A stretch of DNA of 15,277 nt, from assembly GCA_946410365.1 (NCBI GenBank), contig CAMKAA010000006.1:1-15277 (forward strand), read 5' to 3'. Shown here piece after piece: positions 8,023 through 14,443 of the stretch. The DNA comes from an uncultured Lachnospiraceae bacterium. Its GTDB lineage: Bacteria > Bacillota_A > Clostridia > Lachnospirales > Lachnospiraceae. The notes beneath the pieces were generated by a model. It worked only from the letters and a program-made list of their open reading frames with translations, ran no database searches and was not told where the DNA came from. Numbering within the stretch: position 1 is the stretch's first letter; every line of letters begins with the position of its first letter. The translations under genes were made by a program, and so were the position numbers.

Positions 8023-8790
8023 TCAGCTCATTTTCCTGACTTCCGCGAAGCTGATCTCAACGGGGATCTCACTTCCAAACATCTCCACCTTGATCGTGGT
8101 CGTCTGCTTGCCCAGATCGATCTTCTGAACCTGTCCGACGGTATCCTTCCAGATTCCCGCCACGACTGTAACAGAATCTCCGACTTCGAAGTCCACAGTG
8201 ATGCTGCCGGTCTGAATGCCCAGACTCTTCATCTCCGCCTCGGTCAGCGGCACCGGTTTGCTTCCCGGTCCCACGAATCCCGTCACTCCGCGGGTATTGC
8301 GTACAACATACCATGTGTCGTCGTTCATGATCATATTGACAAGAACATAGCCGGGGAACATCTTCTTGGATACGGTCTTGCGAGTGCCGTTTCTGACCTC
8401 GACTGCATCCTGCATGGGAACCCTGACCTCGAAGATCTGGTTCTCAAGGTGACGGTTCTCGATCGTCTTCTCAATATTGATCTTCACCTTGTTCTCATAT
8501 CCGGAATACGTATGGGCCACATACCAGAGAGCCTCGTCCGTGATCGCGCTCTCATCAAGCTGCGACTCTTCACCGCCGGACTCCTGTGCCTCTAAAGATG
8601 CCCTTACAGCGGCCTCATCCGCCGCGTCTGTATTGGCCTCTCCCTGCTTCAGGACCCTCTCGGCCTCCGCCTTCTCGATATCAGCAGCCTTCTTGGTAAA
8701 ATCAGGCCTTCTGATCTCGCGGACACCCGGAAGCACGCCCGCTTTTACACGGACACCGCCGCTGCGGTGCTCTGAATTTTTCTCTGCCAT
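8023..8790 (-). CDS. nusG: Transcription elongation/antitermination factor NusG, N-terminally extended
   Basis: NusG binds RNA polymerase through its NGN domain and couples it to other factors through its KOW domain. The NGN domain starts at about residue 87 (ALWYVAHTYSGYENKVK) and includes SKKMFPGYVLVNM, TWYVVRNTRGVTGFVG and PVPLTEAEM. The KOW domain covers about 203-252 (VGDSVTVVAGIWKDTVGQV, ending in IPVEISFAEVRKM). The protein has 255 residues, where about 175 is usual. The extra ~85 residues are N-terminal: a basic stretch (GGVRVKAGVLPGVREIRRPD) then a charged, Ala/Glu-rich, probably helical or disordered part. The extended start is supported by GAGGT six bases upstream of its ATG; no ribosome binding site or start codon is seen at the NGN boundary. 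It follows secE after 16 bases. Confidence 0.97.
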   Translation of the reverse strand: MAEKNSEHRSGGVRVKAGVLPGVREIRRPDFTKKAADIEKAEAERVLKQGEANTDAADEAAVRASLEAQESGGEESQLDESAITDEALWYVAHTYSGYENKVKINIEKTIENRHLENQIFEVRVPMQDAVEVRNGTRKTVSKKMFPGYVLVNMIMNDDTWYVVRNTRGVTGFVGPGSKPVPLTEAEMKSLGIQTGSITVDFEVGDSVTVVAGIWKDTVGQVQKIDLGKQTTTIKVEMFGSEIPVEISFAEVRKMS

Positions 8791-8806
8791 CGATTTACCT
8801 CATCTG

Positions 8807-9028
8807 TCAGTTCGCTTTAAACGTTGTAAGCCACTCGATCAGATTCTGTGCGCCGAAATCAATGACCGCAATCAGAAGCGCGGTAACAACGGTAACGCAC
8901 AGTACCGCGATCAGCTGTTTCACAAGCGTATCCCGATCCGGCCATATGATCTTCTTGAATTCAGCCTTTACACCCTTCCAGAAGGTGCTGAGTTTGGACT
9001 GCTTGGCCGTACTGTCGTTTTTGCTCAT
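8807..9028 (-). CDS. secE: Preprotein translocase subunit SecE
   Basis: Small essential subunit that clamps SecY in the Sec translocon. The 73-residue protein has the single-membrane-span form usual in Gram-positive bacteria: a polar N-terminus, the conserved amphipathic segment FWKGVKAEFKKIIWPDRDT (16-34), and one membrane helix at about 38-58 (QLIAVLCVTVVTALLIAVIDF). The ribosome binding site is not clean: AAGGGGTAAGG precedes the ATG by a few bases and lies in the 16-base gap after the rpmG stop. Its place between rpmG and nusG is canonical. Confidence 0.96.
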   Translation of the reverse strand: MSKNDSTAKQSKLSTFWKGVKAEFKKIIWPDRDTLVKQLIAVLCVTVVTALLIAVIDFGAQNLIEWLTTFKAN

Positions 9029-9044
9029 TTGACCTTACCCCTTA

Positions 9045-9194
9045 TTACTTTGTTTCCTTATGAGTAGTGTGTCTCTTGCAGAATCTGCAGTATTTCTTGG
9101 TCTCGATTCTCTCAGGATGAGCCTTCTTGTCCTTAGTAGTATTGTAGTTGCGCTGCTTGCACTCTGTGCAGGATAATGTAATTCTTGTACGCAT
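9045..9194 (-). CDS. rpmG: Ribosomal protein bL33, zinc-binding form
   Basis: A 49-residue large-subunit protein starting [17 protein letters not shown] and ending HTTHKETK. Two CxxC pairs (C9/C12 and C36/C39) make this the zinc-ribbon (C+) form rather than the zinc-free paralogue that some Firmicutes induce under zinc limitation. GGAGGTGA lies six bases before the ATG. It is the first gene of the rpmG-secE-nusG unit, the normal arrangement in Clostridia. The reading frame is short, but its sequence is conserved along its whole length. Confidence 0.97.
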   Translation of the reverse strand: MRTRITLSCTECKQRNYNTTKDKKAHPERIETKKYCRFCKRHTTHKETK

Positions 9195-9228
9195 AACGTG
9201 TCACCTCCGCGTGGATTTTCATTACTAT

Positions 9229-9261
9229 CAGGCCTTTTTTAGTGCATAAAAAAAAGACCTG
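9229..9261 (-). promoter_or_regulatory. Hairpin in the rpmG leader
   Basis: In the leader RNA CAGGUCUUUUUU (9250-9261) pairs with AAAAAAGGCCUG (9229-9240) over 12 bp, including one G-U, with a nine-base loop. No U tract follows it in the direction of transcription, so it is not a classical terminator. It lies 35 bases before the rpmG start and downstream of the promoter. Function unknown. Confidence 0.4.
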
Positions 9262-9278
9262 TTACAATCTCGAATATT

Positions 9279-9307
9279 AAAGTAACATACTTATTCTCTG
9301 TAGTCAA
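9279..9307 (-). promoter_or_regulatory. Sigma-A promoter of rpmG-secE-nusG
   Basis: TTGACT (9302-9307) and TACTTT (9279-9284) are separated by 17 bases on the minus strand. A TGT just before the -10 gives an extended -10 motif (TGTTACTTT). Transcription would start near 9271, about 77 bases before rpmG. Confidence 0.68.
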
Positions 9308-9320
9308 TAGTAATTTAACA

Positions 9321-9351
9321 GATGCAGCCCGTCAGTATTGAGGGCTGCATC
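9321..9351. terminator. Hairpin terminator downstream of glf
   Basis: GATGCAGCCC (9321-9330) is the perfect complement of GGGCTGCATC (9342-9351), giving a 10-bp GC-rich stem with an 11-base loop. It starts 41 bases after the glf stop. The following bases are TGTTAAATT, a poor U tract, so strength is uncertain. It lies just before the rpmG promoter and separates the glf unit from the ribosomal cluster. Confidence 0.65.
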
Positions 9352-9392
9352 CTTAAATCACATATGTTGATTCCAGGCCGTTTTCAGGGGAG

Positions 9393-10559
9393 TCACTTTC
9401 CAAGTTCCTCTGCTGCCGCGTCCAGGGAAGCTCTGATCACCTTGTCCATGTCAAAATACTTGTACAGGCCAAGTCTTCCGCCAAACAGGACATTCTTCTT
9501 CTCCAGTGCAAGTGCGTGATACTTTTCATACACCGCGTTGTTCTGATCGTTGTTGACGGGATAATAAGGCTCCATGCCTTTCTCCCACGTCGCGGGATAC
9601 TCTCTGGTGATGATCGTGCCCTTGACCGGCTCTCCGGTCTCGGAATCTTTCCCGAACTCGAAGAACTTGTGCTCGATGATCCTTGTGAAGGGAACTTCTC
9701 TCTCGGTGTAGTTTACAACCGCATTGCCCTGGAAGTTGTCGACCTCAGGGAGCTCCTCGCTCTCAAATCTGAGGGAACGGTACTCCAGCGGGCCGAAGCA
9801 GTCATCAAAGAACTCGTCGATCATGCCTGTGTAGAGGACCTTGCTGAACGTGCTGCCGTTCATCTCAAATACTGTGCCCTCTCCGCTCTGTGCGGGAACT
9901 TCCTTCACTGCCTTCTTGAAATCAACGCCCAGCTCTACGGGAATGCCTTCCAGAAGCTTCTCGACGATTCCTGTATAACCGCCCTTCGGAATGCCCTGAT
10001 AGGGATCGTTGAAGTAGTTGTTGTCAAACGTGAAGCGGAAAGGCAGCCTCTTGATAATGAAAGAAGGAAGCTCTTTGCAGTCCCTGCCCCACTGCTTCTC
10101 CGTATATCCCTTGATCAGCTTGGTATAGACATCTCTGCCCGCCAGGGAGAGTGCCTGCTCTTCAAGGTTGGAAGGATTCTCGACAGCCGCCTCGCGCCTC
10201 TGCTTCTCAATGATCTCCATCGCCTGAGCAGGGGTCTGAATGTTCCACATCTTGCTGAATGTGTTCATATTAAAAGGAAGGTTATAGAGCTCATCCTTAT
10301 AACGTGCCACCGGACAGTTTATGTAATTGTTGAACTCCGCGAAGTTCTGGACATACTTCCAGACTTCCTTGTCGGAAGTGTGAAAGATGTGTGCGCCATA
10401 GCGGTGCACGTTGATCCCGTTCTTCTTCTCCGTGTAGATATTACCGGCGATATGATCCCTGCGGTCGATCACATAGCACTTCTTCCCGGCCTTTTTCATT
10501 TCATGAGCGAAAACCGCTCCGTACAACCCTGCTCCAACGATCAGATAATCAAACTGCAT
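9393..10559 (-). CDS. glf: UDP-galactopyranose mutase
   Basis: FAD-dependent enzyme that interconverts UDP-galactopyranose and UDP-galactofuranose, the precursor of galactofuranose in surface polysaccharides. The 388-residue length is normal. The N-terminal Rossmann motif is DYLIVGAGLYGA (4-15), followed by HRYGAHIFHTS (52-62), NLPF (93-96), YTEKQWGRD (152-160), RFTFDNNYF (175-183) and IPKGGYTGIVE (190-200). YTGMIDEFFD (243-252), EYPATWEK, PYYPVNN (331-337) and the FAD-binding GGRLGLYKYFDMD (360-372) complete the enzyme. The ATG at 10559 is chosen; GAGG lies five bases before it, and a GTG two codons earlier overlaps that site. It follows the XRE-like gene after 32 bases, probably in one transcript. 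No glycosyltransferase or capsule cluster is adjacent. Confidence 0.97.
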   Translation of the reverse strand: MQFDYLIVGAGLYGAVFAHEMKKAGKKCYVIDRRDHIAGNIYTEKKNGINVHRYGAHIFHTSDKEVWKYVQNFAEFNNYINCPVARYKDELYNLPFNMNTFSKMWNIQTPAQAMEIIEKQRREAAVENPSNLEEQALSLAGRDVYTKLIKGYTEKQWGRDCKELPSFIIKRLPFRFTFDNNYFNDPYQGIPKGGYTGIVEKLLEGIPVELGVDFKKAVKEVPAQSGEGTVFEMNGSTFSKVLYTGMIDEFFDDCFGPLEYRSLRFESEELPEVDNFQGNAVVNYTEREVPFTRIIEHKFFEFGKDSETGEPVKGTIITREYPATWEKGMEPYYPVNNDQNNAVYEKYHALALEKKNVLFGGRLGLYKYFDMDKVIRASLDAAAEELGK

Positions 10560-10591
10560 ATTCACCTCTAATTGTAAAAAATAGTCAGATC

Positions 10592-10945
10592 TTAGTCTTC
10601 CTTTTCTTCCAGGTACTCCGGAATATGTGTGTAATCCTCCATGATGTCAAGGACCCTCTTTCTTCCGGCCTTGTTGAGTTTCCAATACCTTTCCATCACT
10701 CGGCGCGTAGCGATCTGGGAGGACAGCGAGTTTCCTTCCTCCAAAGGCGTGAAATCCAACGGATTGAGGGACAGAGCCTCACAGATCCGTATGACTGTGC
10801 TGTAAGCCATACCGTCGACGCCCCTCTCCAATGCCGTGATCAACGTACTGTACGGAATGTTCATCACGACGGCAAACTGTCGGATACTCTTATATCTTGA
10901 TAGAATGACTCCTTTCAGGATTTCTGCCTTCTTCTTACTGTCCAT
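10592..10945 (-). CDS. Small XRE-like helix-turn-helix regulator
   Basis: A 117-residue probable DNA-binding protein. Residues about 19-65 fit an XRE/Cro-type helix-turn-helix: KSIRQFAVVMNIPYSTLITA, then MAYSTVIRICEALSLNPLDF. The C-terminal part (ERYWKLNKAGRKRVLDIMED) resembles the helical tail found on many clostridial XRE repressors and is followed by an acidic end. GGAGG lies eight bases before the ATG. It lies upstream of glf and is probably cotranscribed with it, so it may regulate itself and glf; that is inference. The target is unknown. No prophage or toxin gene is next to it. Confidence 0.85.
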   Translation of the reverse strand: MDSKKKAEILKGVILSRYKSIRQFAVVMNIPYSTLITALERGVDGMAYSTVIRICEALSLNPLDFTPLEEGNSLSSQIATRRVMERYWKLNKAGRKRVLDIMEDYTHIPEYLEEKED

Positions 10946-11038
10946 TTCTGAAACCTCCCTTTCATGTTAAAACTATCTAGCCTTAGTCTCAGACTCCTGC
11001 CCCGGTCCGGATTTCTGTCTGTGCCGGGTTAGTCATAT

Positions 11039-11076
11039 AAAAAATGGTATTTCAACAATTAAATATTATACCATTT
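11039..11076 (-). terminator. AT-rich terminator after the histidine kinase gene
   Basis: AAATGGTAT (11068-11076 on the minus strand) pairs with ATACCATTT (11042-11050) over 9 bp, with a 17-base loop. The stem starts in the kinase stop codon. With the stem end the U tract is TTTTTT. The stem is weak and the loop large, so termination is probably incomplete. The 5' arm also contains the -10 element of the next gene. Confidence 0.5.
11065..11070 (-). promoter_or_regulatory. Extended -10 promoter of the XRE-like gene
   Basis: TGGTATAAT on the minus strand is a perfect extended -10 (TATAAT at 11065-11070). The -35 region is weak (TGTAAA at 18 bases). Transcription would start near 11058, giving a leader of about 110 bases before the XRE-like start. 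That leader has short inverted repeats (CCCGG/CCGGG at 11001-11028) of no known role. Confidence 0.5.
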
Positions 11077-12322
11077 AAGCCATCAATTTTACAGTGAAAA
11101 CAATGTTTTGTTCCTTATACGCCGCGCTGATCTGCCCGCCGTTTGCTGCCGCGATCGCGCGCGCCGCGCTAAGGCCGATCCCGTAACCGCCTTTTTTCTG
11201 TGTCCTGGCTTCATCTCTTCTGTAAAAGCGGTCGAACAGGCGCTCCGGATTCTGTTCACAGTCGTCGGGAGAAACTGTATTTTGCTCACGGAGGATCACG
11301 AAACTGCCTTCCGCAGATGCGGTCACCGATATCTCACCGCCCTCAGGCGTATACTTGACCGCATTGTCCAGCAGGATCCCGATCAGCTGTCCCACGCTGT
11401 CGCGGTTCGCTTTCACTGTGATTTCCGGTGTTTCCACGCTAAGCGCAAGCCCCTTTTCACGGGCAGGCTCCTCAAAAGCGGCGGCTGTTTCCCCTATCAG
11501 CGCTCCGAGGTCAAAATCCTGCATCGGGAGATTCAGATCCGCCTCGTCCATTTTTGACAAGGTCAGCAGATTCTGCATGAGATCATTGAGTCTCACGGTC
11601 TGGGCTTTGATATTCCGCGTCCATTTACTCTCCCCGTTAAACAGTTCCAGCGCCTCCGTATTAGCCATAATAATAGCCAGCGGCGTCTTGAGCTCATGGC
11701 CGGCATTGGTAACAAACTGCTTCTGTCGCACGATGTTCTCGGCGATGGGCGCGATCGCTCTGCGCGAGAGGACGCTCACAAAGATAAACATCAGGATCCA
11801 TGCAATGGCAGCAATGATCAGGGAGATCACAATGACTGAGAGGATCGATGAGATCTGGGATGAGACATCGACAAATGCCGCTGTCTTCCCGTCTTCGTTA
11901 TCCTTCAGGAAATACATAAAATTCCCGATGATCCCCGACTGCCTTCCTCCGGCTATGACCTGCCTTCCGTATTCCTCCGCCTCTTCGTCTGTAACGGAAT
12001 AAATACTGCCTGTGTCGGCGGACTCGATCCCGCCGTCAGCGTCATACAGGACCATAAAGTACCTGACAGCCATCACGTCGTCGGGAGACATCCTGCCCCC
12101 GTCAAACGGTTTCATGGGCTCTGTCCTGTCCCGCCGGTCCTGTTTCATCTTCCCGAAATCCGGGATCCCGCCGTTATTAGCGAGCATCTCGGCAGTATTC
12201 TTTTCCTTTGTATATACATCAAAGGAATAGATCCCGCTGATCGCGCAGATCACCACCAGCAGAAGGACAGAGATGGCCGTCATTGCTGTTTTGACAAATT
12301 TGATCTGCAGCGTTCTGACCAT
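11075..12322 (-). CDS. Membrane sensor histidine kinase
   Basis: Two-component sensor of 415 residues. Membrane helix 1 is about 11-33, an extracytoplasmic region of about 124 residues follows (34-157), and helix 2 is about 158-186. The dimerisation/phosphoacceptor domain has NAGHELKTPLAI with phospho-accepting H209. The ATPase domain has LLDNAVKYTP (N320), LFDRFYR (362-368) and GGYGIGLSAARAI (378-390). The usual G1 motif (DxGxG) is absent; the equivalent stretch is REQNTVSPDDCEQN (345-358), a degenerate form seen in some clostridial kinases. The extracytoplasmic part is not recognised as a known sensor domain. AGGAGAG precedes the ATG. It follows the response regulator gene after 12 bases, its obvious partner. 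Confidence 0.95.
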   Translation of the reverse strand: MVRTLQIKFVKTAMTAISVLLLVVICAISGIYSFDVYTKEKNTAEMLANNGGIPDFGKMKQDRRDRTEPMKPFDGGRMSPDDVMAVRYFMVLYDADGGIESADTGSIYSVTDEEAEEYGRQVIAGGRQSGIIGNFMYFLKDNEDGKTAAFVDVSSQISSILSVIVISLIIAAIAWILMFIFVSVLSRRAIAPIAENIVRQKQFVTNAGHELKTPLAIIMANTEALELFNGESKWTRNIKAQTVRLNDLMQNLLTLSKMDEADLNLPMQDFDLGALIGETAAAFEEPAREKGLALSVETPEITVKANRDSVGQLIGILLDNAVKYTPEGGEISVTASAEGSFVILREQNTVSPDDCEQNPERLFDRFYRRDEARTQKKGGYGIGLSAARAIAAANGGQISAAYKEQNIVFTVKLMA

Positions 12323-12334
12323 ATTCTCTCCTGC

Positions 12335-13003
12335 TTAAAATGTAAGCGTGTAACCGATGTTTCTCTTCGCCGTGATCTTTACACCGGAGCCCACTGATGC
12401 GATCCGTTTCCTCAGATACGAAATATACACCCAGACAGCTCCTACATCGGCATCCGTGTCATATCCCCAGACCTTCTCAAGAAGGTCCTCGGAGGAGAGA
12501 TAGATCCCGTGGTTAAGCATCAGGGTTTCCATCATCTGATACTCCACTTTGGGAAGTACTACCGCCCGGCTGCCGCAGCGAAGCTGAGAGCTTCCGCTGT
12601 CCAGGACCAGATCTCCGAATGTCCTTTCGTCCGGCTGATACTCTTCCCTGCGGCGGAGCATTGCCCTGATCCTTGCAAGCAGTTCGCCCATAGCGAAGGG
12701 TTTTACAAGATAGTCGTCCGCGCCCGCGTCCAGTCCTTCTATGCGGTCCTCGATCTGAGACCTTGCCGTCAGAAGAAGCACCGGCGTGCGGCACCCTTCC
12801 TTTCTGATCTGAGAGAGCACTTCCAGACCGCTCTTCCCCGGCATCATGACATCCAGGATGATCCCGTCATAATTTCCGGCGTGAATGTAGTCGAGCGCCT
12901 CGATCCCGTCATAAACAGCGTCCACCTGATATCTGTGATATTCCAGGATATCCGTAACGGCCTCGGACATGGCCTGCTCATCTTCCGCCAAAAGCAGTTT
13001 CAT
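12335..13003 (-). CDS. OmpR/PhoB-family response regulator
   Basis: Transcriptional regulator of 222 residues. The receiver domain starts MKLLLAEDEQAM, with the acidic pair E7/D8, phosphoacceptor D51 in GIILDVMMPGKSGLEVL, T79 in LLLTAR and K101 in DYLVKPF. A linker of about ten residues leads to a winged-helix DNA-binding domain (about 127-222) with LPKVEYQMMETLMLNHG, SSEDLLEKVWGYDTDAD and the wing RNIGYTLTF. GAGG lies seven bases before the ATG; the frame is open upstream without better starts. It lies between the binding-protein gene (56 bases upstream) and the kinase gene. It probably controls this operon or a transporter elsewhere, which cannot be told from here. Confidence 0.96.
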   Translation of the reverse strand: MKLLLAEDEQAMSEAVTDILEYHRYQVDAVYDGIEALDYIHAGNYDGIILDVMMPGKSGLEVLSQIRKEGCRTPVLLLTARSQIEDRIEGLDAGADDYLVKPFAMGELLARIRAMLRRREEYQPDERTFGDLVLDSGSSQLRCGSRAVVLPKVEYQMMETLMLNHGIYLSSEDLLEKVWGYDTDADVGAVWVYISYLRKRIASVGSGVKITAKRNIGYTLTF

Positions 13004-13059
13004 TCTCGTTCCTCTTTGGTAAAGCTTATCTGTCGATCCGATTCCGGCGGTCCAGTCCC

Positions 13060-14193
13060 TCAGTTCGTTCCGCCCTGTACCGCTGCCTCCGGGGCGTCCT
13101 CTACTTCCACTTCCGTGTAGGAGCCGTTCGGGGTCCATCCGAGTTTCCCGGCGATCACGGGATTATAGTACGCGTTTGCCGTATCGCGCATACGGTCGAT
13201 GGAGATCTTGGAGATATCGCCTCTTTCCTCGTAATCATCGGCCTCCCAGTCTTCATTGTTGTACTCGTCCGCCTTGTCGATGCCGTAGATCATTACATCG
13301 TAAGCCATTTCTGCCGTGCGCTTACCCATCTCGTAGTAATCGATGCCGTAAGCGGCCAGCGCGCCGTCCCTGCACATGCTCTCTGTGGAGCCGAAGACCT
13401 TTGTTCCCTTTTCAAGAGAGATCCTCTTTACCGCGGCCATATTTCTCGAAAGCGCGTCATCATTGGGCAGATACAGTGTGCCGCACTCCTCGCACGCCTT
13501 CGTGACAGCACTCTCAAGCCCGCTGTCATCCCGGAAAGGATACTCTTTGTATTCCACACCGTCGTCATCGAGATAGCTCTTCATGAGCTTGACCTGAAAA
13601 CCGGAGTTCATTTCTTCACTGCAATATACAATACCGATCGTATCTCCATCCGCCACATTTAACAGGAACTCTTCCTGGGACTTCATGGGAGGAAGGTCTG
13701 AAATTCCCGTGACATTCCCTCCGGGCTCGCCTACGCTGCTCACGCCCCCTGTGAGGAGGAAATCCGTGATGCCGGTTCCGATGATGGGGACCTCTTTCGT
13801 CGCGTTATAAGCGCGTTTGAGTGCCAGTGTGCCCCCTGCCAGAAGGAGATCGTCCTTATCCTGAAGGAAATGATCAATGATGATGTCGCATCCAAGTTCG
13901 GTACCATCCGCTACCTTGTAGTCGATCTCAACATCATCTCCCATAAGATCCTTGAGCTCATCCTGAAATCCCTGGGATGCGCTGTTTAGCGCATCATTGC
14001 CGGACTGCTGTATGATCCCGACATAATATTTGCCTTCTTCATGCACCGCGGGAGTATAGGTCTCCACCACTGCTTCTTCCGTAACAGCCTCAGCGGCGTT
14101 CTCCTCAGCCGCTTTCTTATCACCCTTTCCTCCGCACGCCGTCAGTGCGGCCATCACGCAGCACAGAATCGCTGCTGTCAGTTTCCTGTTCAT
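13060..14193 (-). CDS. ABC transporter substrate-binding lipoprotein (ABC_sub_bind family)
   Basis: Extracytoplasmic solute-binding lipoprotein of 377 residues. The signal peptide MNRKLTAAILCC ends in the lipobox LTAC, with lipidated C20, followed by a charged Ala/Glu linker to about residue 50. The binding domain has YYVGIIQQSGNDALN, AGGTLALKRA (119-128), VPIIGTGITDF, GEPGGNVTGISD (155-166), YLPNDDALSRN and AAYGIDYYEMGKRTAEMA (280-297). These match the family that includes TrpX-type binding proteins. The ligand is not identifiable. The chosen ATG has GAGG eight bases upstream and gives a proper signal peptide. It is first in a probable operon with a response regulator and a kinase. No permease or ATPase gene is beside it. 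Confidence 0.92.
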   Translation of the reverse strand: MNRKLTAAILCCVMAALTACGGKGDKKAAEENAAEAVTEEAVVETYTPAVHEEGKYYVGIIQQSGNDALNSASQGFQDELKDLMGDDVEIDYKVADGTELGCDIIIDHFLQDKDDLLLAGGTLALKRAYNATKEVPIIGTGITDFLLTGGVSSVGEPGGNVTGISDLPPMKSQEEFLLNVADGDTIGIVYCSEEMNSGFQVKLMKSYLDDDGVEYKEYPFRDDSGLESAVTKACEECGTLYLPNDDALSRNMAAVKRISLEKGTKVFGSTESMCRDGALAAYGIDYYEMGKRTAEMAYDVMIYGIDKADEYNNEDWEADDYEERGDISKISIDRMRDTANAYYNPVIAGKLGWTPNGSYTEVEVEDAPEAAVQGGTN

Positions 14194-14269
14194 GTAAATA
14201 TCCTCGTTCTTCCCGTAATATTCATTATTATGTACTCCCTTTGCCGGATGCACATATAATCTCCACGAT

Positions 14270-14275
14270 ATTATA
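14270..14275 (-). promoter_or_regulatory. Likely -10 of the binding-protein/two-component operon
   Basis: A perfect TATAAT on the minus strand, 77 bases before the lipoprotein start. At a 17-base spacing the -35 is only TTCTTT (14293-14298), so the promoter may depend on an activator. A CCGGAT inverted repeat lies just upstream. Confidence 0.4.
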
Positions 14276-14299
14276 CTCCACCCATCTTAGAAAAAGAAG

Positions 14300-14323
14300 C
14301 CGGATTTTCATATCAATATCCGG
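14300..14323. repeat. CCGGAT inverted repeat in the divergent control region
   Basis: CCGGAT (14300-14305) and ATCCGG (14318-14323) flank 12 AT-rich bases. Read on the minus strand the hairpin is followed by CTTCTTTTTC, so it could be a weak terminator; no gene on that strand ends here, so an operator is at least as likely. It lies directly upstream of the -35 region of the lipoprotein operon. Two more copies of GCCGGAT lie at 14243-14249 and 14401-14407. Confidence 0.4.
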
Positions 14324-14362
14324 TTTGGAGCGCTTAAGCCCTTTATTTTCCTGTCCGCGGAG

Positions 14363-14378
14363 ATTATATTAATATAAT
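14363..14378. repeat. 16-bp perfect AT palindrome upstream of the niaR-like gene
   Basis: ATTATATTAATATAAT is a perfect palindrome 65 bases before the niaR-like start. It carries a TATAAT -10-like box on each strand; neither has a good -35 at 16-18 bases. It may hold the niaR promoter (for example TATATT at 14365 with TTTATT 17 bases upstream) or be an operator. Confidence 0.35.
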
Positions 14379-14443
14379 ATCAACATTCAGGACAATGGAT
14401 GCCGGATTTCCAAAGACCATGATCGGAAAGGCAGGACAAGCTA

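Noticed and set aside
9029..9044. tRNA gene between rpmG and secE
   Set aside because: Some Clostridia have a tRNA in this cluster, but here the gap is only 16 bases and no cloverleaf is visible elsewhere in the window.
9516..10571. Long plus-strand frame opposite glf
   Set aside because: It lies entirely over the conserved glf coding sequence, with no recognisable protein domain; it is a shadow.
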